Source of the DNA: Clostridiales bacterium
GTDB lineage: Bacteria; Bacillota; Clostridia; Oscillospirales; Acutalibacteraceae
Direction of reading: 5' to 3'
DNA length: 52,884 nucleotides
NCBI GenBank assembly: GCA_012523185.1
Contig: JAAYIY010000028.1
Location: forward strand, 1 to 52,884
The notes beneath the pieces were generated by a model, which saw nothing but the letters and a program-made list of their open reading frames with translations, did no database searches and was not told the origin of the DNA. Below, in pieces: positions 43,666 through 52,838 of this stretch (its first letter is position 1; the number at the start of each line of letters is the position of its first letter). Made by a program: the position numbers and the translations under genes.

Positions 43666-44535
43666 TTAGCCCCGCGCCGTCCACAGGGACGAGGCTCCGC
43701 ACGGCAGGGCAAGACCTGTTTCAGAAACATTCAGCCCCAGCTCGTCGCCATCGACCGCCCCGCCATATTTCGGCACAAGCGCGTAGTGCAGAATATAGTT
43801 CATCACAGAAGAAGAAAGCCCCGTCGTGTAAGAGTTGAGCAGCACCATAAGCGGCTCGTCGCTTAACAATTCGGCGCAGGACTGCGCAAACGAAAAAACC
43901 TCGTCCTCAAGCCGCCAAACTTCGCCGCCGGGACCTCTGCCGTATGACGGAGGGTCCATGATAATGATATCGTATTTGCTTTTGCGGCGCAGCTCGCGGC
44001 GCACAAATTTTATGCAGTCGTCAACAATCCACCGCACATTTTCGCCGCCCACGCCGCTTGACGCGGCGTTTTCCTTTGCCCACTGCACCATGCCCTTTGA
44101 CGCGTCCACGTGGACGACGGCCGCTCCGGCTTTGAGCGCCGCCGCAGTCGCGGCGCCGGTATAGCCAAAAAGGTTAAGCACGCTTACGGGGCGGTCGGCG
44201 CCCCGTATCACATCCGCCAGCATATCCCAGTTGACGGCTTGCTCGGGAAAGATGCCCGTATGCTTAAAGCCCATTGTCTTTATGTTGAATGTCAGTTCGC
44301 CGTAATTTATCTTCCAGTAGCCCGGCATACCAACATAGTTATGCCACGCCCCGCCGCCTGTTTTTGAGCGCCTGTATTGCGCGTGAGGCGACTTCCAAAG
44401 CTCGTTGTCCTTCGGCGTTTTCCATATTATCTGCGGATCCGGGCGCACAAGTATTATGTCGCCCCATCGCTCAAGCCTTTCGCCGTCCGAACAGTCTATC
44501 AGCTCATAATCAACCCATTTGTCCGCGACCCTCAT
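43666..44535 (-). CDS. Class I SAM-dependent methyltransferase, RlmI/RlmK-like catalytic domain
   Basis: The 289-residue protein has the SAM site LNLFGYTGAATAAALKAGA (about 119-137), VVHVDASKGMVQWAKEN, and catalytic IIMDPPSYGRGPGGEVW near 195-211, matching the C-terminal methylase domain of 23S rRNA cytosine-C5 methyltransferases of the RlmI type. The N-terminal PUA domain of full-length RlmI is absent; instead there is a short beta-rich start. The target base is unknown. Confidence 0.82.
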   Translation of the reverse strand: MRVADKWVDYELIDCSDGERLERWGDIILVRPDPQIIWKTPKDNELWKSPHAQYRRSKTGGGAWHNYVGMPGYWKINYGELTFNIKTMGFKHTGIFPEQAVNWDMLADVIRGADRPVSVLNLFGYTGAATAAALKAGAAVVHVDASKGMVQWAKENAASSGVGGENVRWIVDDCIKFVRRELRRKSKYDIIIMDPPSYGRGPGGEVWRLEDEVFSFAQSCAELLSDEPLMVLLNSYTTGLSSSVMNYILHYALVPKYGGAVDGDELGLNVSETGLALPCGASSLWTARG

Positions 44536-44558
44536 TTAATTCTCCTTTGACGCAATTT

Positions 44559-45908
44559 TTAAATCAGCCTTTCCCTTATAACCTCGGCTATTTCCTCGCC
44601 GAGCCTTTTTATCAGATTGCCGTCGCTGCCCTCAAGCATAACGCGGACAAGCGGCTCCGTGCCCGACACCCTGACAAGAACGCGCCCCGAGCTTCCAAGC
44701 TCCTTCTCCGCCTCCGACACTGACTTTTTTATCTCCTCGTCGTAAAGACAGCGCACTTTGCCGATGTTTGACACCTTTACATTTATCATTATCTGCGGAA
44801 AAACCTCCATCACCGCCGCCAACTCTGAAAGCGGCTTACCCGTCTGCTTCATGACGTTCATTATCTGAACCGCCGTCAGCTGACCGTCGCCCGTGCTGGC
44901 GTAATCAAGAAAAATGACGTGACCGGACTGCTCGCCGCCGATTGAATAGCCGTTTTCGACCATATTTTCAAGCACATATCTGTCGCCGACTTTCGTCCTC
45001 TCGTAAGCAATGCCGTTTTTGCCGCAAAAGCGTGTGAAGCCCATGTTGCTCATCACTGTCACAACAACTGTGTCTTTGTTGAGGACGCCCTTTTCCTTCA
45101 TGTGTTTTGAGCAAAGGGCGATTATCATGTCGCCGTCAATAATGTTTCCGTCCGCGTCGACTGCGAGCAGCCTGTCGGCGTCGCCGTCGAAAGCAAAACC
45201 GGCGTCAAGGGCATTGTCGACGACATACTTTTGAAGTCTTTCAAGGTGTGTCGAGCCGCAGCCGGCGTTTATATTTGTGCCGTCCGGCTCCGAGCATAAA
45301 AACCTGCAATCGGCGCCGAGCTTTGTGAACAGCTTGCGCGCCGTCACGGACGCCGAGCCGTTAGCGCAGTCAAACGCCACGCGAAGCCCGCCGAAATCGC
45401 ATTCGGCAGTGGAGCGGATATGGTCTATATAATGTGAAATCGCGCCTTTGTCGGAACAAATCTTTCCGACCTCGCCGCCGATTTTGACAGTTGGAGGCAT
45501 TGTTTCGTCAAGGAGAAGCTCCTCTATTTTTTCTTCAAGCTCGTCGGGCAGCTTGTAGCCGTCCGACTTAAAAATCTTTATACCGTTGTATTCGCATGTG
45601 TTGTGCGACGCGGAAATCATGATTCCGGCGTCACAGCCCTCTCTTTTTACAAGGTATGCCACAGCCGGTGTCGGAGCGACGCCGACAAGCACCACATCCG
45701 CGCCGACAGAGCAAAGCCCCGCCGCTATGGCCGACTCAAGCATATCCGATGATATCCTCGTATCCTTGCCTATCATCACACGCGGTCTTTTTATGTCGCC
45801 GCTCATAAGAACTGTCGCCGCGGCGCGCCCTATCTTCACTGCAAACTCGCATGAAAGCTCGCTGTTCGCAATGCCGCGCACTCCGTCTGTCCCAAAAAGC
45901 CTGCCCAT
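44559..45908 (-). CDS. glmM: Phosphoglucosamine mutase GlmM
   Basis: The 449-residue enzyme interconverts glucosamine-6-P and glucosamine-1-P for UDP-GlcNAc synthesis. The opening MGRLFGTDGVRGIAN is typical, and active-site Ser101 sits in GIMISASHNTCEYNGIK. Metal site AFDGDADRLLAVD and substrate loop GGEQSGHVIFLD follow. The ATG at 45908 has AGGAGG five bases upstream. It follows ruvB after nine bases. Confidence 0.96.
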   Translation of the reverse strand: MGRLFGTDGVRGIANSELSCEFAVKIGRAAATVLMSGDIKRPRVMIGKDTRISSDMLESAIAAGLCSVGADVVLVGVAPTPAVAYLVKREGCDAGIMISASHNTCEYNGIKIFKSDGYKLPDELEEKIEELLLDETMPPTVKIGGEVGKICSDKGAISHYIDHIRSTAECDFGGLRVAFDCANGSASVTARKLFTKLGADCRFLCSEPDGTNINAGCGSTHLERLQKYVVDNALDAGFAFDGDADRLLAVDADGNIIDGDMIIALCSKHMKEKGVLNKDTVVVTVMSNMGFTRFCGKNGIAYERTKVGDRYVLENMVENGYSIGGEQSGHVIFLDYASTGDGQLTAVQIMNVMKQTGKPLSELAAVMEVFPQIMINVKVSNIGKVRCLYDEEIKKSVSEAEKELGSSGRVLVRVSGTEPLVRVMLEGSDGNLIKRLGEEIAEVIRERLI

Positions 45909-45917
45909 AGACACCTC

Positions 45918-46943
45918 CTAAAACAGTGTTTGCTGATCCGGCATCTGGATGCCGAGATGCCTGTAACCCGCCGGTGTGACAACCCTGCCACGCGGCGTCC
46001 TGCTCAAAAAACCAATCTGCATAAGATAAGGCTCATAAACATCCTCTATCGTGATGGATTCCTCTCCGATTGCGGCGGCGATGGTGTCAAGACCGACGGG
46101 GCCGCCGTTGTAGTTGTTTATCATCGCCGTAAGCAAAAGCCTGTCGACAGAGTCAAGCCCCAGCTTGTCAATCTCCATCCTGTCGAGCGCTCTTTTGGCG
46201 TTTTTGTGATCTATAACCCCATCGCCTATGACCTGCGCGAAATCGCGCGCGCGTTTTAACAGGCGGTTGGCTATGCGCGGCGTTCCTCTTGAGCGTGCCG
46301 CTATCTCGACGGCGCCGCTTTCGTCAATCACTATGCCGAGTATTCGAGAGCTGCGCCTGACTATCTGCACCAGCTCCTCCGGTGTGTATATCTCAAGCCT
46401 GCAAACAACGCCGAAGCGGTCGCGAAGCGGTGCGGAAAGCTGCCCCGCCCTTGTGGTCGCCCCGACAAGCGTAAAGTTCGGCAGCTCAAGCCTGATTGAG
46501 CGCGCCGACGGACCTTTGCCGATGATTATATCAAGCGCGCTGTCTTCCATCGCGGGGTAAAGCACCTCCTCAACGCTCCTGTTCAGCCTGTGAACCTCGT
46601 CTATGAAAAGAACGTCGCCTTCGTTTAAGTTTGTTAAAAGAGCCGCAAGGTCACCCTGCTTTTCAATGGCGGGCCCGGACGTCACCCTGATGCTGACTCC
46701 CATTTCGTTGGCAATAATTCCGGCAAGCGTCGTCTTTCCGAGACCGGGCGGCCCGTAAAGCAAAACATGGTCAAGACCCTCCCCCCTCATTCGGGCGGCA
46801 TCAATGTAGACCTTCATGTTTTCCTTGACCTTTTCCTGGCCGATATATTCAGAAAGGCTTTTTGGGCGGAGGGAAAGCTCTGTTTCCGAATCTTCCGCCG
46901 AATACTCCGGCGCTATTATTCTGTTTTCCGAGTCATTGTACAT
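45918..46943 (-). CDS. ruvB: Holliday junction branch migration ATPase RuvB
   Basis: The 341-residue AAA+ protein has [19 protein letters not shown], Walker [10 protein letters not shown], Walker [35 protein letters not shown] and the C-terminal winged helix ending [27 protein letters not shown]. It drives branch migration with RuvA. GGAGGG precedes its ATG. It lies in the order ruvC-ruvA-ruvB-glmM. Confidence 0.97.
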   Translation of the reverse strand: MYNDSENRIIAPEYSAEDSETELSLRPKSLSEYIGQEKVKENMKVYIDAARMRGEGLDHVLLYGPPGLGKTTLAGIIANEMGVSIRVTSGPAIEKQGDLAALLTNLNEGDVLFIDEVHRLNRSVEEVLYPAMEDSALDIIIGKGPSARSIRLELPNFTLVGATTRAGQLSAPLRDRFGVVCRLEIYTPEELVQIVRRSSRILGIVIDESGAVEIAARSRGTPRIANRLLKRARDFAQVIGDGVIDHKNAKRALDRMEIDKLGLDSVDRLLLTAMINNYNGGPVGLDTIAAAIGEESITIEDVYEPYLMQIGFLSRTPRGRVVTPAGYRHLGIQMPDQQTLF

Positions 46944-46970
46944 CTTTTGTTTCCCTCCCCTAAATAATCA

Positions 46971-47573
46971 TCAAAGCCTTGCAAGGTGCCTTAGCGCCTG
47001 CTTTATCAGCTCCTCGGTCGGGAGAGAGCTGTCAAGCTTGCCGACTGCCACCGAAGCGTCTGTGCGGCTGTAGCCGAGCATCTCCAGAGCGCTCACCGCC
47101 TCTCCGCAGCTCCCCGCGGCGGACGCCGCACCGGCGGCTTCGATATTTTCGGACATTGCGCCGGCAAAGCTTGGCGTCAGCTTCCCCTTAAGCTCCAGCA
47201 CAACCCTCTGCGCAATCTTCGGGCCGATTCCCTGTGCCGCCGTGATGCTTTTCGCGTCTCCGGAGGCAATGCAAAGCGCAAGCTTGGACGGCTCAAAGCT
47301 TGATAAAATGGAGAGCGCCGCCTTGGGTCCGACTCCGGAAACACCCATCAGCAGCTTGAAACACTCAAGCTCATGCCTGTCGTGAAATCCAAACAAATCC
47401 AAAACATCGCCGCGGACGTTTAAATATGTAAAAACTGTCGCGGTTTCGCCCTTGCTTCCTATCTTTCTAAGCGTATTCGCGGACGCGGAGCAGTAGAACG
47501 CGACGCCGCCGCAGTCTACCGCCGCTCCGTTTTCGTCAATATGCGCTATTTTTCCTGTCAAACTGTAAAACAT
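46971..47573 (-). CDS. ruvA: Holliday junction DNA-binding protein RuvA
   Basis: The 200-residue protein has the RuvA opening MFYSLTGKIAHID, LFGFHDRHELECFKLLMGVSGVGPKAALSILS (helix-hairpin-helix), and AQGIGPKIAQRVVLELKGKL. Its C-terminal helical domain binds RuvB. It starts four bases after ruvC ends. Confidence 0.97.
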   Translation of the reverse strand: MFYSLTGKIAHIDENGAAVDCGGVAFYCSASANTLRKIGSKGETATVFTYLNVRGDVLDLFGFHDRHELECFKLLMGVSGVGPKAALSILSSFEPSKLALCIASGDAKSITAAQGIGPKIAQRVVLELKGKLTPSFAGAMSENIEAAGAASAAGSCGEAVSALEMLGYSRTDASVAVGKLDSSLPTEELIKQALRHLARL

Positions 47574-47576
47574 AGC

Positions 47577-48098
47577 TTAAATCCCATCTTTAATTTTTAG
47601 CTTTCCTCTGCCGCCGCCCGTCATGAGCGAACCGCTTGTGTGAGCGTGACAAATCGCCATGGCGAGAGCGTCGGCTGCGTCGTCGGGCTTCGGCGTTTCC
47701 TTGAGGTTAAGGATTATCCTTGTCATCTCCTGGACTTGCTTTTTTTCGGCTCTGCCGTAACCTACGACGCTTTGCTTAACCTGGAGCGGTGTGTATTCAA
47801 ATATCTTTAATCCGTTTTTTTGAGCGGCAAGTATGATGGCGCCGCGCGCCTGGCTCACGTCTATGACCGTCTTTGCGTTCGTGTGGTAAAAAAGCTTTTC
47901 AACCGCCATCGCCTCAGGCGAATAACGCCTCATCAGGCAGGTCAGGCTGTCGAAAATTGTCTCGACGCGCTCGTTGAACGGCGTGTCCGACCTTGTCGTT
48001 ATCGTCCCGAAATCAATCACATTGAATCGGGAGGACTTATAGTCAATCAACCCGTAGCCGACAATCGCGTACCCCGGGTCTATGCCGAGAATCACCAT
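47577..48098 (-). CDS. ruvC: Crossover junction endodeoxyribonuclease RuvC
   Basis: The 173-residue resolvase has catalytic acids in LGIDPGYAIVGYGLI (Asp near residue 6), VEKLFYHTNAKTVIDVSQARG, and PDDAADALAMAICHAHT. It cuts Holliday junctions moved by RuvAB. It starts one base after der ends, so der, ruvC, ruvA, ruvB and glmM form one transcription unit. Confidence 0.97.
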   Translation of the reverse strand: MVILGIDPGYAIVGYGLIDYKSSRFNVIDFGTITTRSDTPFNERVETIFDSLTCLMRRYSPEAMAVEKLFYHTNAKTVIDVSQARGAIILAAQKNGLKIFEYTPLQVKQSVVGYGRAEKKQVQEMTRIILNLKETPKPDDAADALAMAICHAHTSGSLMTGGGRGKLKIKDGI

Positions 48099-48099
48099 C

Positions 48100-49422
48100 T
48101 TATTTCTGCTCCCGTTCCCTGATTATCATCCGTGTCGGCGTGCCCTCAAGCCCGAACACCTCACGGATGCGGTTGTCAATATATCTTTGGTAGCTGTAAT
48201 GAAACAAATTCCTTTTGTTCACAAAGCACACAAATGTCGGAGGTCTTGTGGATGCCTGCGTGATGTAATAAATCTTCAGCCTTTTACCCCTGTCGGTGGG
48301 CGGCTGCACTCTTGTGACAGCTTCGGAAAGTATGTCGTTAAGCTTGCCTGTCGATATTCTTATCGCGTTTTGACTGTCGACATATTTTATAAGCTCAAAA
48401 AGCCTGTCAAGCCGCTGCCCTGTTTTGGCTGATATAAAAATTATCGGCGCGTATGACATGAAGGCAAAGTCATGCATCAGCTTTTTTCTGTACGCGTCCA
48501 TTGTTTTGCCGTCTTTTTCGATGGCATCCCACTTGTTGACTGCTATTATGCAGCCCTTGCCCTGCTCGTGCGCAATGCCCGCCACCTTTGAGTCCTGCTC
48601 CGTAAAGCCCTCGCAGGCGTCAATCATGATGACGCAGACGCTCGCCCGCTCAACAGCCATCCTCGCGCGAATGACAGAATATCTTTCGATTGCGCAGTCA
48701 ACCTTGCTTTTTCTGCGAAGCCCCGCGGTGTCTATGAAAATAAATTTTCCGTGTGCGTTTTCAACAGGCGTGTCAGTAGCGTCGCGCGTTGTACCGGCGA
48801 TATCGGAAACAATGACCCGCTCCTCGCCGACAATGGCGTTTATCAGCGACGATTTGCCGACATTCGGCTTGCCTATGACGGCGACATTTACGGTGTCGCT
48901 CTCGCCCTCGCCGTCCGCCTCGTCCGGCAGCAGTCTAAGCACCTCGTCAAGCATATCTCCCGTGCCGTGACCGTGAACGGAGGAGACGGGGAAAGGCTCG
49001 CCGAGACCAAGATTGTAAAATTCATAAAGCTCAATCGGATTCTCGCCGACGCTGTCGCATTTGTTAACACAAAGCACAATGGGCTTTGCTGATTTCAGGA
49101 GCATATGCGCGACTTCGACATCAGTCGCGACAATTCCCGACCTGACGTCTGTGACAAGTATTATGACATCGGCGCTTTCGATTGCAAGCTGTGACTGGCG
49201 GCGCATCTGTGAGAGAATTATGTCCTCTGAAAAAGGCTCGATACCGCCTGTGTCGACAAGCAGCATCTTCCTGCCCAGCCACTCGCATTCACCGTATATT
49301 CTGTCCCTCGTAACGCCCGGTGTGTCGTCAACTATCGCAAGCCTGCTGCCGACAAGCTTGTTGAAAAGAGTCGATTTGCCGACGTTGGGACGCCCGACAA
49401 TCGCTACTATTGGTAAACCCAT
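48100..49422 (-). CDS. der: Ribosome biogenesis GTPase Der (EngA)
   Basis: The 440-residue protein has the two tandem GTPase domains unique to Der: GRPNVGKSTLFN with DTPGVTRDR and NKCD in the first; GKPNVGKSSLINA with DTAGLRRKSKV and NKWD in the second; and a C-terminal KH-like domain ending GTPTRMIIRERE. It acts in assembly of the 50S subunit. Confidence 0.97.
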   Translation of the reverse strand: MGLPIVAIVGRPNVGKSTLFNKLVGSRLAIVDDTPGVTRDRIYGECEWLGRKMLLVDTGGIEPFSEDIILSQMRRQSQLAIESADVIILVTDVRSGIVATDVEVAHMLLKSAKPIVLCVNKCDSVGENPIELYEFYNLGLGEPFPVSSVHGHGTGDMLDEVLRLLPDEADGEGESDTVNVAVIGKPNVGKSSLINAIVGEERVIVSDIAGTTRDATDTPVENAHGKFIFIDTAGLRRKSKVDCAIERYSVIRARMAVERASVCVIMIDACEGFTEQDSKVAGIAHEQGKGCIIAVNKWDAIEKDGKTMDAYRKKLMHDFAFMSYAPIIFISAKTGQRLDRLFELIKYVDSQNAIRISTGKLNDILSEAVTRVQPPTDRGKRLKIYYITQASTRPPTFVCFVNKRNLFHYSYQRYIDNRIREVFGLEGTPTRMIIREREQK

Positions 49423-49461
49423 TTATTTTTCCGTACCTTTCCCGCCGATTAACCGCGCCGA

Positions 49462-50094
49462 TCATGTGTTTTTCATCGCCGTCATTTCGACAGTGTTCGC
49501 AACATGCTCACAGCTGTCGCAGCAATCCTCAATTATGGAATAAATCCGCGTCCATCCAATCAATTCGCGCGGGTCGCAGGCGGTGGTGTATAGATTTCTG
49601 ATTGCGCGCAAATAAATGTCGTCGGCCTTTTCCTCAAGCGTGTTTACTTCGACAACAAGCGCGTGAAGCTTTGACGACTTTTTAAAGTTTTTAAACTCGA
49701 CGATCATGTCGTGTGTCGCCTTACATATCTCTCGGACGACCTCCGCAAATTCCAGCGCCTCCGGCTTAATTGATGTGACGTTGTACATGTAGATGTGGCG
49801 GAGAATGTCCTCGACATTGTCGATGACCTCGTCAAGCTCGTTTGCGAGCGTCAAAATGTCGCCGCGGTCTATGGGCGGCAAAAACTCACCGACAAGAGCC
49901 TCCGTGAGCTTTTTTTTCACAAAGTCGCCCGCCGTTTCGACTTTGTGAAGCTTTTCTACTGTTTTCGGGATATCGAAGGTGTCAAATTTATTAAAAAGCT
50001 CGACGATGATTTCGGCCGCTTCGCACGCGTACCGCGCCTGCTGAATAAATGTTTCAAAATAATCTGTTTGCTTTTCTTTCTTCTTATTAAACAT
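49462..50094 (-). CDS. DUF47 (PhoU-like) protein, phosphate transporter partner
   Basis: The 210-residue helical protein matches the DUF47/PhoU-related family: LHKVETAGDFVKKKLTEALVGEFLPPIDRGDILTLANELDEVIDNVEDI and VNTLEEKADDIYLRAI with acidic metal-binding positions. Members co-occur with Pit transporters and are thought to control them. The ATG at 50094 is preferred since TTAGGA lies nine bases before it. It is 16 bases from the Pit gene, so the two are co-expressed. Confidence 0.88.
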   Translation of the reverse strand: MFNKKKEKQTDYFETFIQQARYACEAAEIIVELFNKFDTFDIPKTVEKLHKVETAGDFVKKKLTEALVGEFLPPIDRGDILTLANELDEVIDNVEDILRHIYMYNVTSIKPEALEFAEVVREICKATHDMIVEFKNFKKSSKLHALVVEVNTLEEKADDIYLRAIRNLYTTACDPRELIGWTRIYSIIEDCCDSCEHVANTVEMTAMKNT

Positions 50095-50110
50095 TAGCAT
50101 CATTCCTAAG

Positions 50111-51160
50111 TTAAAATAACCGCATAAATATCAGCGCCGTGAAATATCCGATGACGCCGCAGCCGGGGAAGGTCATCACCCACGCGTAACCCATTTCTTT
50201 TACGACGCCCCAATTCACATTTGAAAGCCTTCTTCCGGCGCCGACACCCATTATCGCTGTCGTCTTTGTGTGTGTCGTGCTGACGGGCAAGCCTGTTAAG
50301 GTGGAAATCAAAAGACAAAACGCACCCGCAAGATCGGCGGAAAAGCCCTCATACTTTTCAAGCTTTACCATGTCCATGCCGACAGACTTAATTATCTTGT
50401 AGCCGCCTATTGACGTGCCTAACGCCATAACTCCGGAGCAAAGCACCATTAGCCAAAGAGGTATTGAAAACTCGGCCGCCCCGGCGTTGCCGCCCGCAAG
50501 ACTCATGCCGAGGAGGAACACCCCGATAAACTTCTGCCCGTCCTGCGCGCCGTGCATAAACGCCATTGCGCCGCCGCCCAATATCTGACCGCCCCTGAAA
50601 AAACCGATTGTCTTTTGACGAGGTATATTCCTGCATATCTTTTCGACTGTCTTCACTGTTGCGAACCCTGAAAAAAAACCAAGCAAAGTCGAAAGAAAAA
50701 GACCGTAAATAACCTTTATCCATTCGCCGCCGTTTATGCCCCCCAGTCCGCCGTTGAGGGCAATGGCGGCGCCGGAAATCCCGGCGATTAGCGCGTGGCT
50801 TTCGCTCGTCGGTATGCCGAAATACCACGCGGCAGTCGCCCAGATTACGATTGCGACCATCGCGGCGCAAAGCGCCGTCAGCGCCCTGCTCGGATCTCCG
50901 CCGAAATCGGCCATGTTGTATATCGTCTGCGCGACTTGAGTGTTTACTGCAGTCATGACAAGCACACCGAGAAAATTAAAAACCGCGGCCATTAATATCG
51001 CAGGTTTTACGCCCATTGAGCGCGTGGAAACACAAGTCGCAATGGCGTTAGGAGCGTCTGTCCAGCCGTTTACAAGAATCACGGCAAGCGTAAGAATCGA
51101 CGTCACAAGCAACGGCGGGCTTGACATTAGCTGCTGCAAAAAAGCGGAAAATGATATCAT
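50111..51160 (-). CDS. Inorganic phosphate transporter, Pit family
   Basis: The 349-residue membrane protein has the family's two matching signatures, NGWTDAPNAIATCVSTRSM (about 30-48) and LTGLPVSTTHTKTTAIMGVGAGRR in the second half, and about ten hydrophobic helices. Pit carriers move metal-phosphate with protons or sodium. GGGAGCGG lies upstream of its ATG. It is followed by the DUF47 gene. Confidence 0.92.
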   Translation of the reverse strand: MISFSAFLQQLMSSPPLLVTSILTLAVILVNGWTDAPNAIATCVSTRSMGVKPAILMAAVFNFLGVLVMTAVNTQVAQTIYNMADFGGDPSRALTALCAAMVAIVIWATAAWYFGIPTSESHALIAGISGAAIALNGGLGGINGGEWIKVIYGLFLSTLLGFFSGFATVKTVEKICRNIPRQKTIGFFRGGQILGGGAMAFMHGAQDGQKFIGVFLLGMSLAGGNAGAAEFSIPLWLMVLCSGVMALGTSIGGYKIIKSVGMDMVKLEKYEGFSADLAGAFCLLISTLTGLPVSTTHTKTTAIMGVGAGRRLSNVNWGVVKEMGYAWVMTFPGCGVIGYFTALIFMRLF

Positions 51161-51207
51161 TATTTGATGCCGCTCCCCGAATAAACTTTGTTCTGGCGCT
51201 TGACACT

Positions 51208-51750
51208 TCAGACAGCGCGCCCGACGGAAAAAAGATCGCCGCCCGCACAGTCATTTGCAACAATAAGCGGAAAGTCCTTTACAAAAAGCCGCTTGACGCT
51301 TTCGCAGCCCAAATCCTTAAAGGCAATTTCCTCACAAGCTTTAACACATCTTGCCGCCAACGCTCCGGCGCCCCCGACAGCACAAAGATAAACGGCGCCG
51401 TTCCTTTTGATGGCGTCCGTGACCTCGACGCTTCTTGCTCCCTTGCCAATCATCGCGGCAAGTCCGAGGTCTAAAAGCTTTGGGGCGAATTTGTCCATTC
51501 TTCCCGATGTCGTCGGCCCGCAACTGCCAATCACAGCCCCCGGCGGCGCAGGCGTGGGACCCGCGTAATAGATGCATGCCCCGTCAATCTCAAACGGCGG
51601 CTTGCCGCCTTCGTCGATAATCCCGCAAATACGCTTGTGCGCCGCGTCACGCGCGGTGAATATAAAGCCGGAGAGCAATATCCTGTCTCCGGCTTTTAAA
51701 TCCCTTGATTTGACTTTTATATCTGCCGTGTCGATACTGTGCGTCGTCAT
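51208..51750 (-). CDS. Class I fumarase/tartrate dehydratase beta subunit (lone)
   Basis: The 180-residue protein matches the C-terminal (beta) subunit of the iron-sulfur class I fumarases and L-tartrate dehydratases: DLKAGDRILLSGFIFTARDAAHKRI, YYAGPTPAPPGAVIGSCGPTTSGRMD and MIGKGARS. The beta chain holds part of the substrate site; the [4Fe-4S] cluster sits on the alpha subunit. No alpha gene is adjacent: the gene upstream is DivIVA-like, 11 bases away, and the gene downstream is Pit. The alpha gene must lie elsewhere, or this protein has another role. Confidence 0.9.
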   Translation of the reverse strand: MTTHSIDTADIKVKSRDLKAGDRILLSGFIFTARDAAHKRICGIIDEGGKPPFEIDGACIYYAGPTPAPPGAVIGSCGPTTSGRMDKFAPKLLDLGLAAMIGKGARSVEVTDAIKRNGAVYLCAVGGAGALAARCVKACEEIAFKDLGCESVKRLFVKDFPLIVANDCAGGDLFSVGRAV

Positions 51751-51761
51751 ATATTATCACC

Positions 51762-52835
51762 TTATTGGGGGTCGTTTTCTGATTGCTTGCGTGTGTTTTC
51801 ATACCTTGCTATTATGTCCGCTATTTTATCCTTATCATAAACAGTCGGAGCGGCGCCGCTTTGAGGCGCCTGTCTTGTTTCTTGCTTATCGCCGTCTTCG
51901 CTTGGCGTTTCAACAGGCGGTTTGTCAGCCGCCGTATCCTCGCCGTCCGCCTCAAATTCCTCGTTGTTTTCAAGAGCGTTTTCACTGTTTATAAAAACTT
52001 CCGGCGCAACCTCCTGCGGTATGATTTCGTCCTTATTTTCAGTATGCCCTGATTCAGCCGCTTCGGCTTTTGCGCTCTCAACCTTTGCCGCCGCTTCGAC
52101 CTTTATTTTATCAATTTCAGCCGCCGCTTCAGTCTTTATTTTTTCAATCTCTTCTGCCATCTCAGCCTTTGCGCTCTCAACCTCAGCCGCCGCTTCTGAT
52201 TTTGCCCGCTCGACCTCTGCCGCCGCTTCGGCCTTTACGCTCTCAATTTCAGCCGCCATTTCAGCCTTTGCGCTCTCATCCTCAGCCGCCGCTTCGGCTT
52301 TTACATTTTCAATTTCAGCCGCCATCTTGGCGGTTGTTTCTTCGGCCGACGGCAAATTGTCGGGCAGGCTTGCGCTGAGGGCTTCTAACTCGGCGTCCTT
52401 GCCTTTTATAGCCGCGACAAGCAGCTCGTTTGCCGAGTATTCGCTGCTCAGCTGCTTTTTCAGCTCCGCCATATCAAGCCGCAGCGACTCTGATATGCCG
52501 CGTTCAGTCTCCAGCTCCGACTTAAAACGCCCCGCATCGGCGGCGGATTTGTCGTTTTGCCCTCCCTGTTCGCTCGCTGCGTGCGCAAGCTTTGCCTTTA
52601 CGTCCTTAAGCTCCTCGCGCAGCACTTGGTTTTCGGCGGAGATAAGCGCCGTTTTTTGCGCAAAAACACTTTCCTTAACACGGGAATCTTCAAATTCCTT
52701 TGCTGATTTTGCAGCGGCGGCGCGGCACTCAAAAAGCTCCTTTTGAAGCCCTTCGATATATTCGGCAACGCTTTCGCGCTTGAATCCGCCTATAAACGCC
52801 TTTCGGAAACGTATATCTTTCTTTTCTTTGCTCAT
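51762..52835 (-). CDS. DivIVA-like coiled-coil protein with eight hendecad repeats
   Basis: The 357-residue protein starts with FRKAFIGGFKRESVAEYIEGL (10-30), the DivIVA-type membrane-binding head, then a heptad coiled coil (30-170). Residues 174-261 are eight back-to-back 11-residue repeats of the form E-I/V-E-x-V/A-K-x-E-A-A-A. The last 95 residues are acidic, proline-containing and disordered, with a conserved-looking IADIIARYENTRKQ end. DivIVA-like proteins mark poles or septa and scaffold division or wall synthesis. GAGG lies eight bases before the ATG. The repeat block is highly Ala/Glu/Lys-biased; its exact copy number may vary between strains. Confidence 0.75.
   Translation of the reverse strand: MSKEKKDIRFRKAFIGGFKRESVAEYIEGLQKELFECRAAAAKSAKEFEDSRVKESVFAQKTALISAENQVLREELKDVKAKLAHAASEQGGQNDKSAADAGRFKSELETERGISESLRLDMAELKKQLSSEYSANELLVAAIKGKDAELEALSASLPDNLPSAEETTAKMAAEIENVKAEAAAEDESAKAEMAAEIESVKAEAAAEVERAKSEAAAEVESAKAEMAEEIEKIKTEAAAEIDKIKVEAAAKVESAKAEAAESGHTENKDEIIPQEVAPEVFINSENALENNEEFEADGEDTAADKPPVETPSEDGDKQETRQAPQSGAAPTVYDKDKIADIIARYENTRKQSENDPQ
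52053..52316 (-). repeat. Eight tandem 33-base repeats inside the DivIVA-like gene
   Basis: Eight 33-base units encode residues 174-261, for example EIENVKAEAAA, EIESVKAEAAA, EVERAKSEAAA and EIDKIKVEAAA. They are imperfect at the DNA level, keeping the alternating pattern. An 11-residue period favours a nearly straight right-handed coiled coil. Confidence 0.85.
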
Positions 52836-52838
52836 AGC

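Noticed and set aside
51922-52746. 274-residue Ser/Ala-rich plus-strand frame opposite the DivIVA-like gene
   Set aside because: It is created by the complement of the Ala/Glu/Lys repeats; composition is artificial and there is no start signal.
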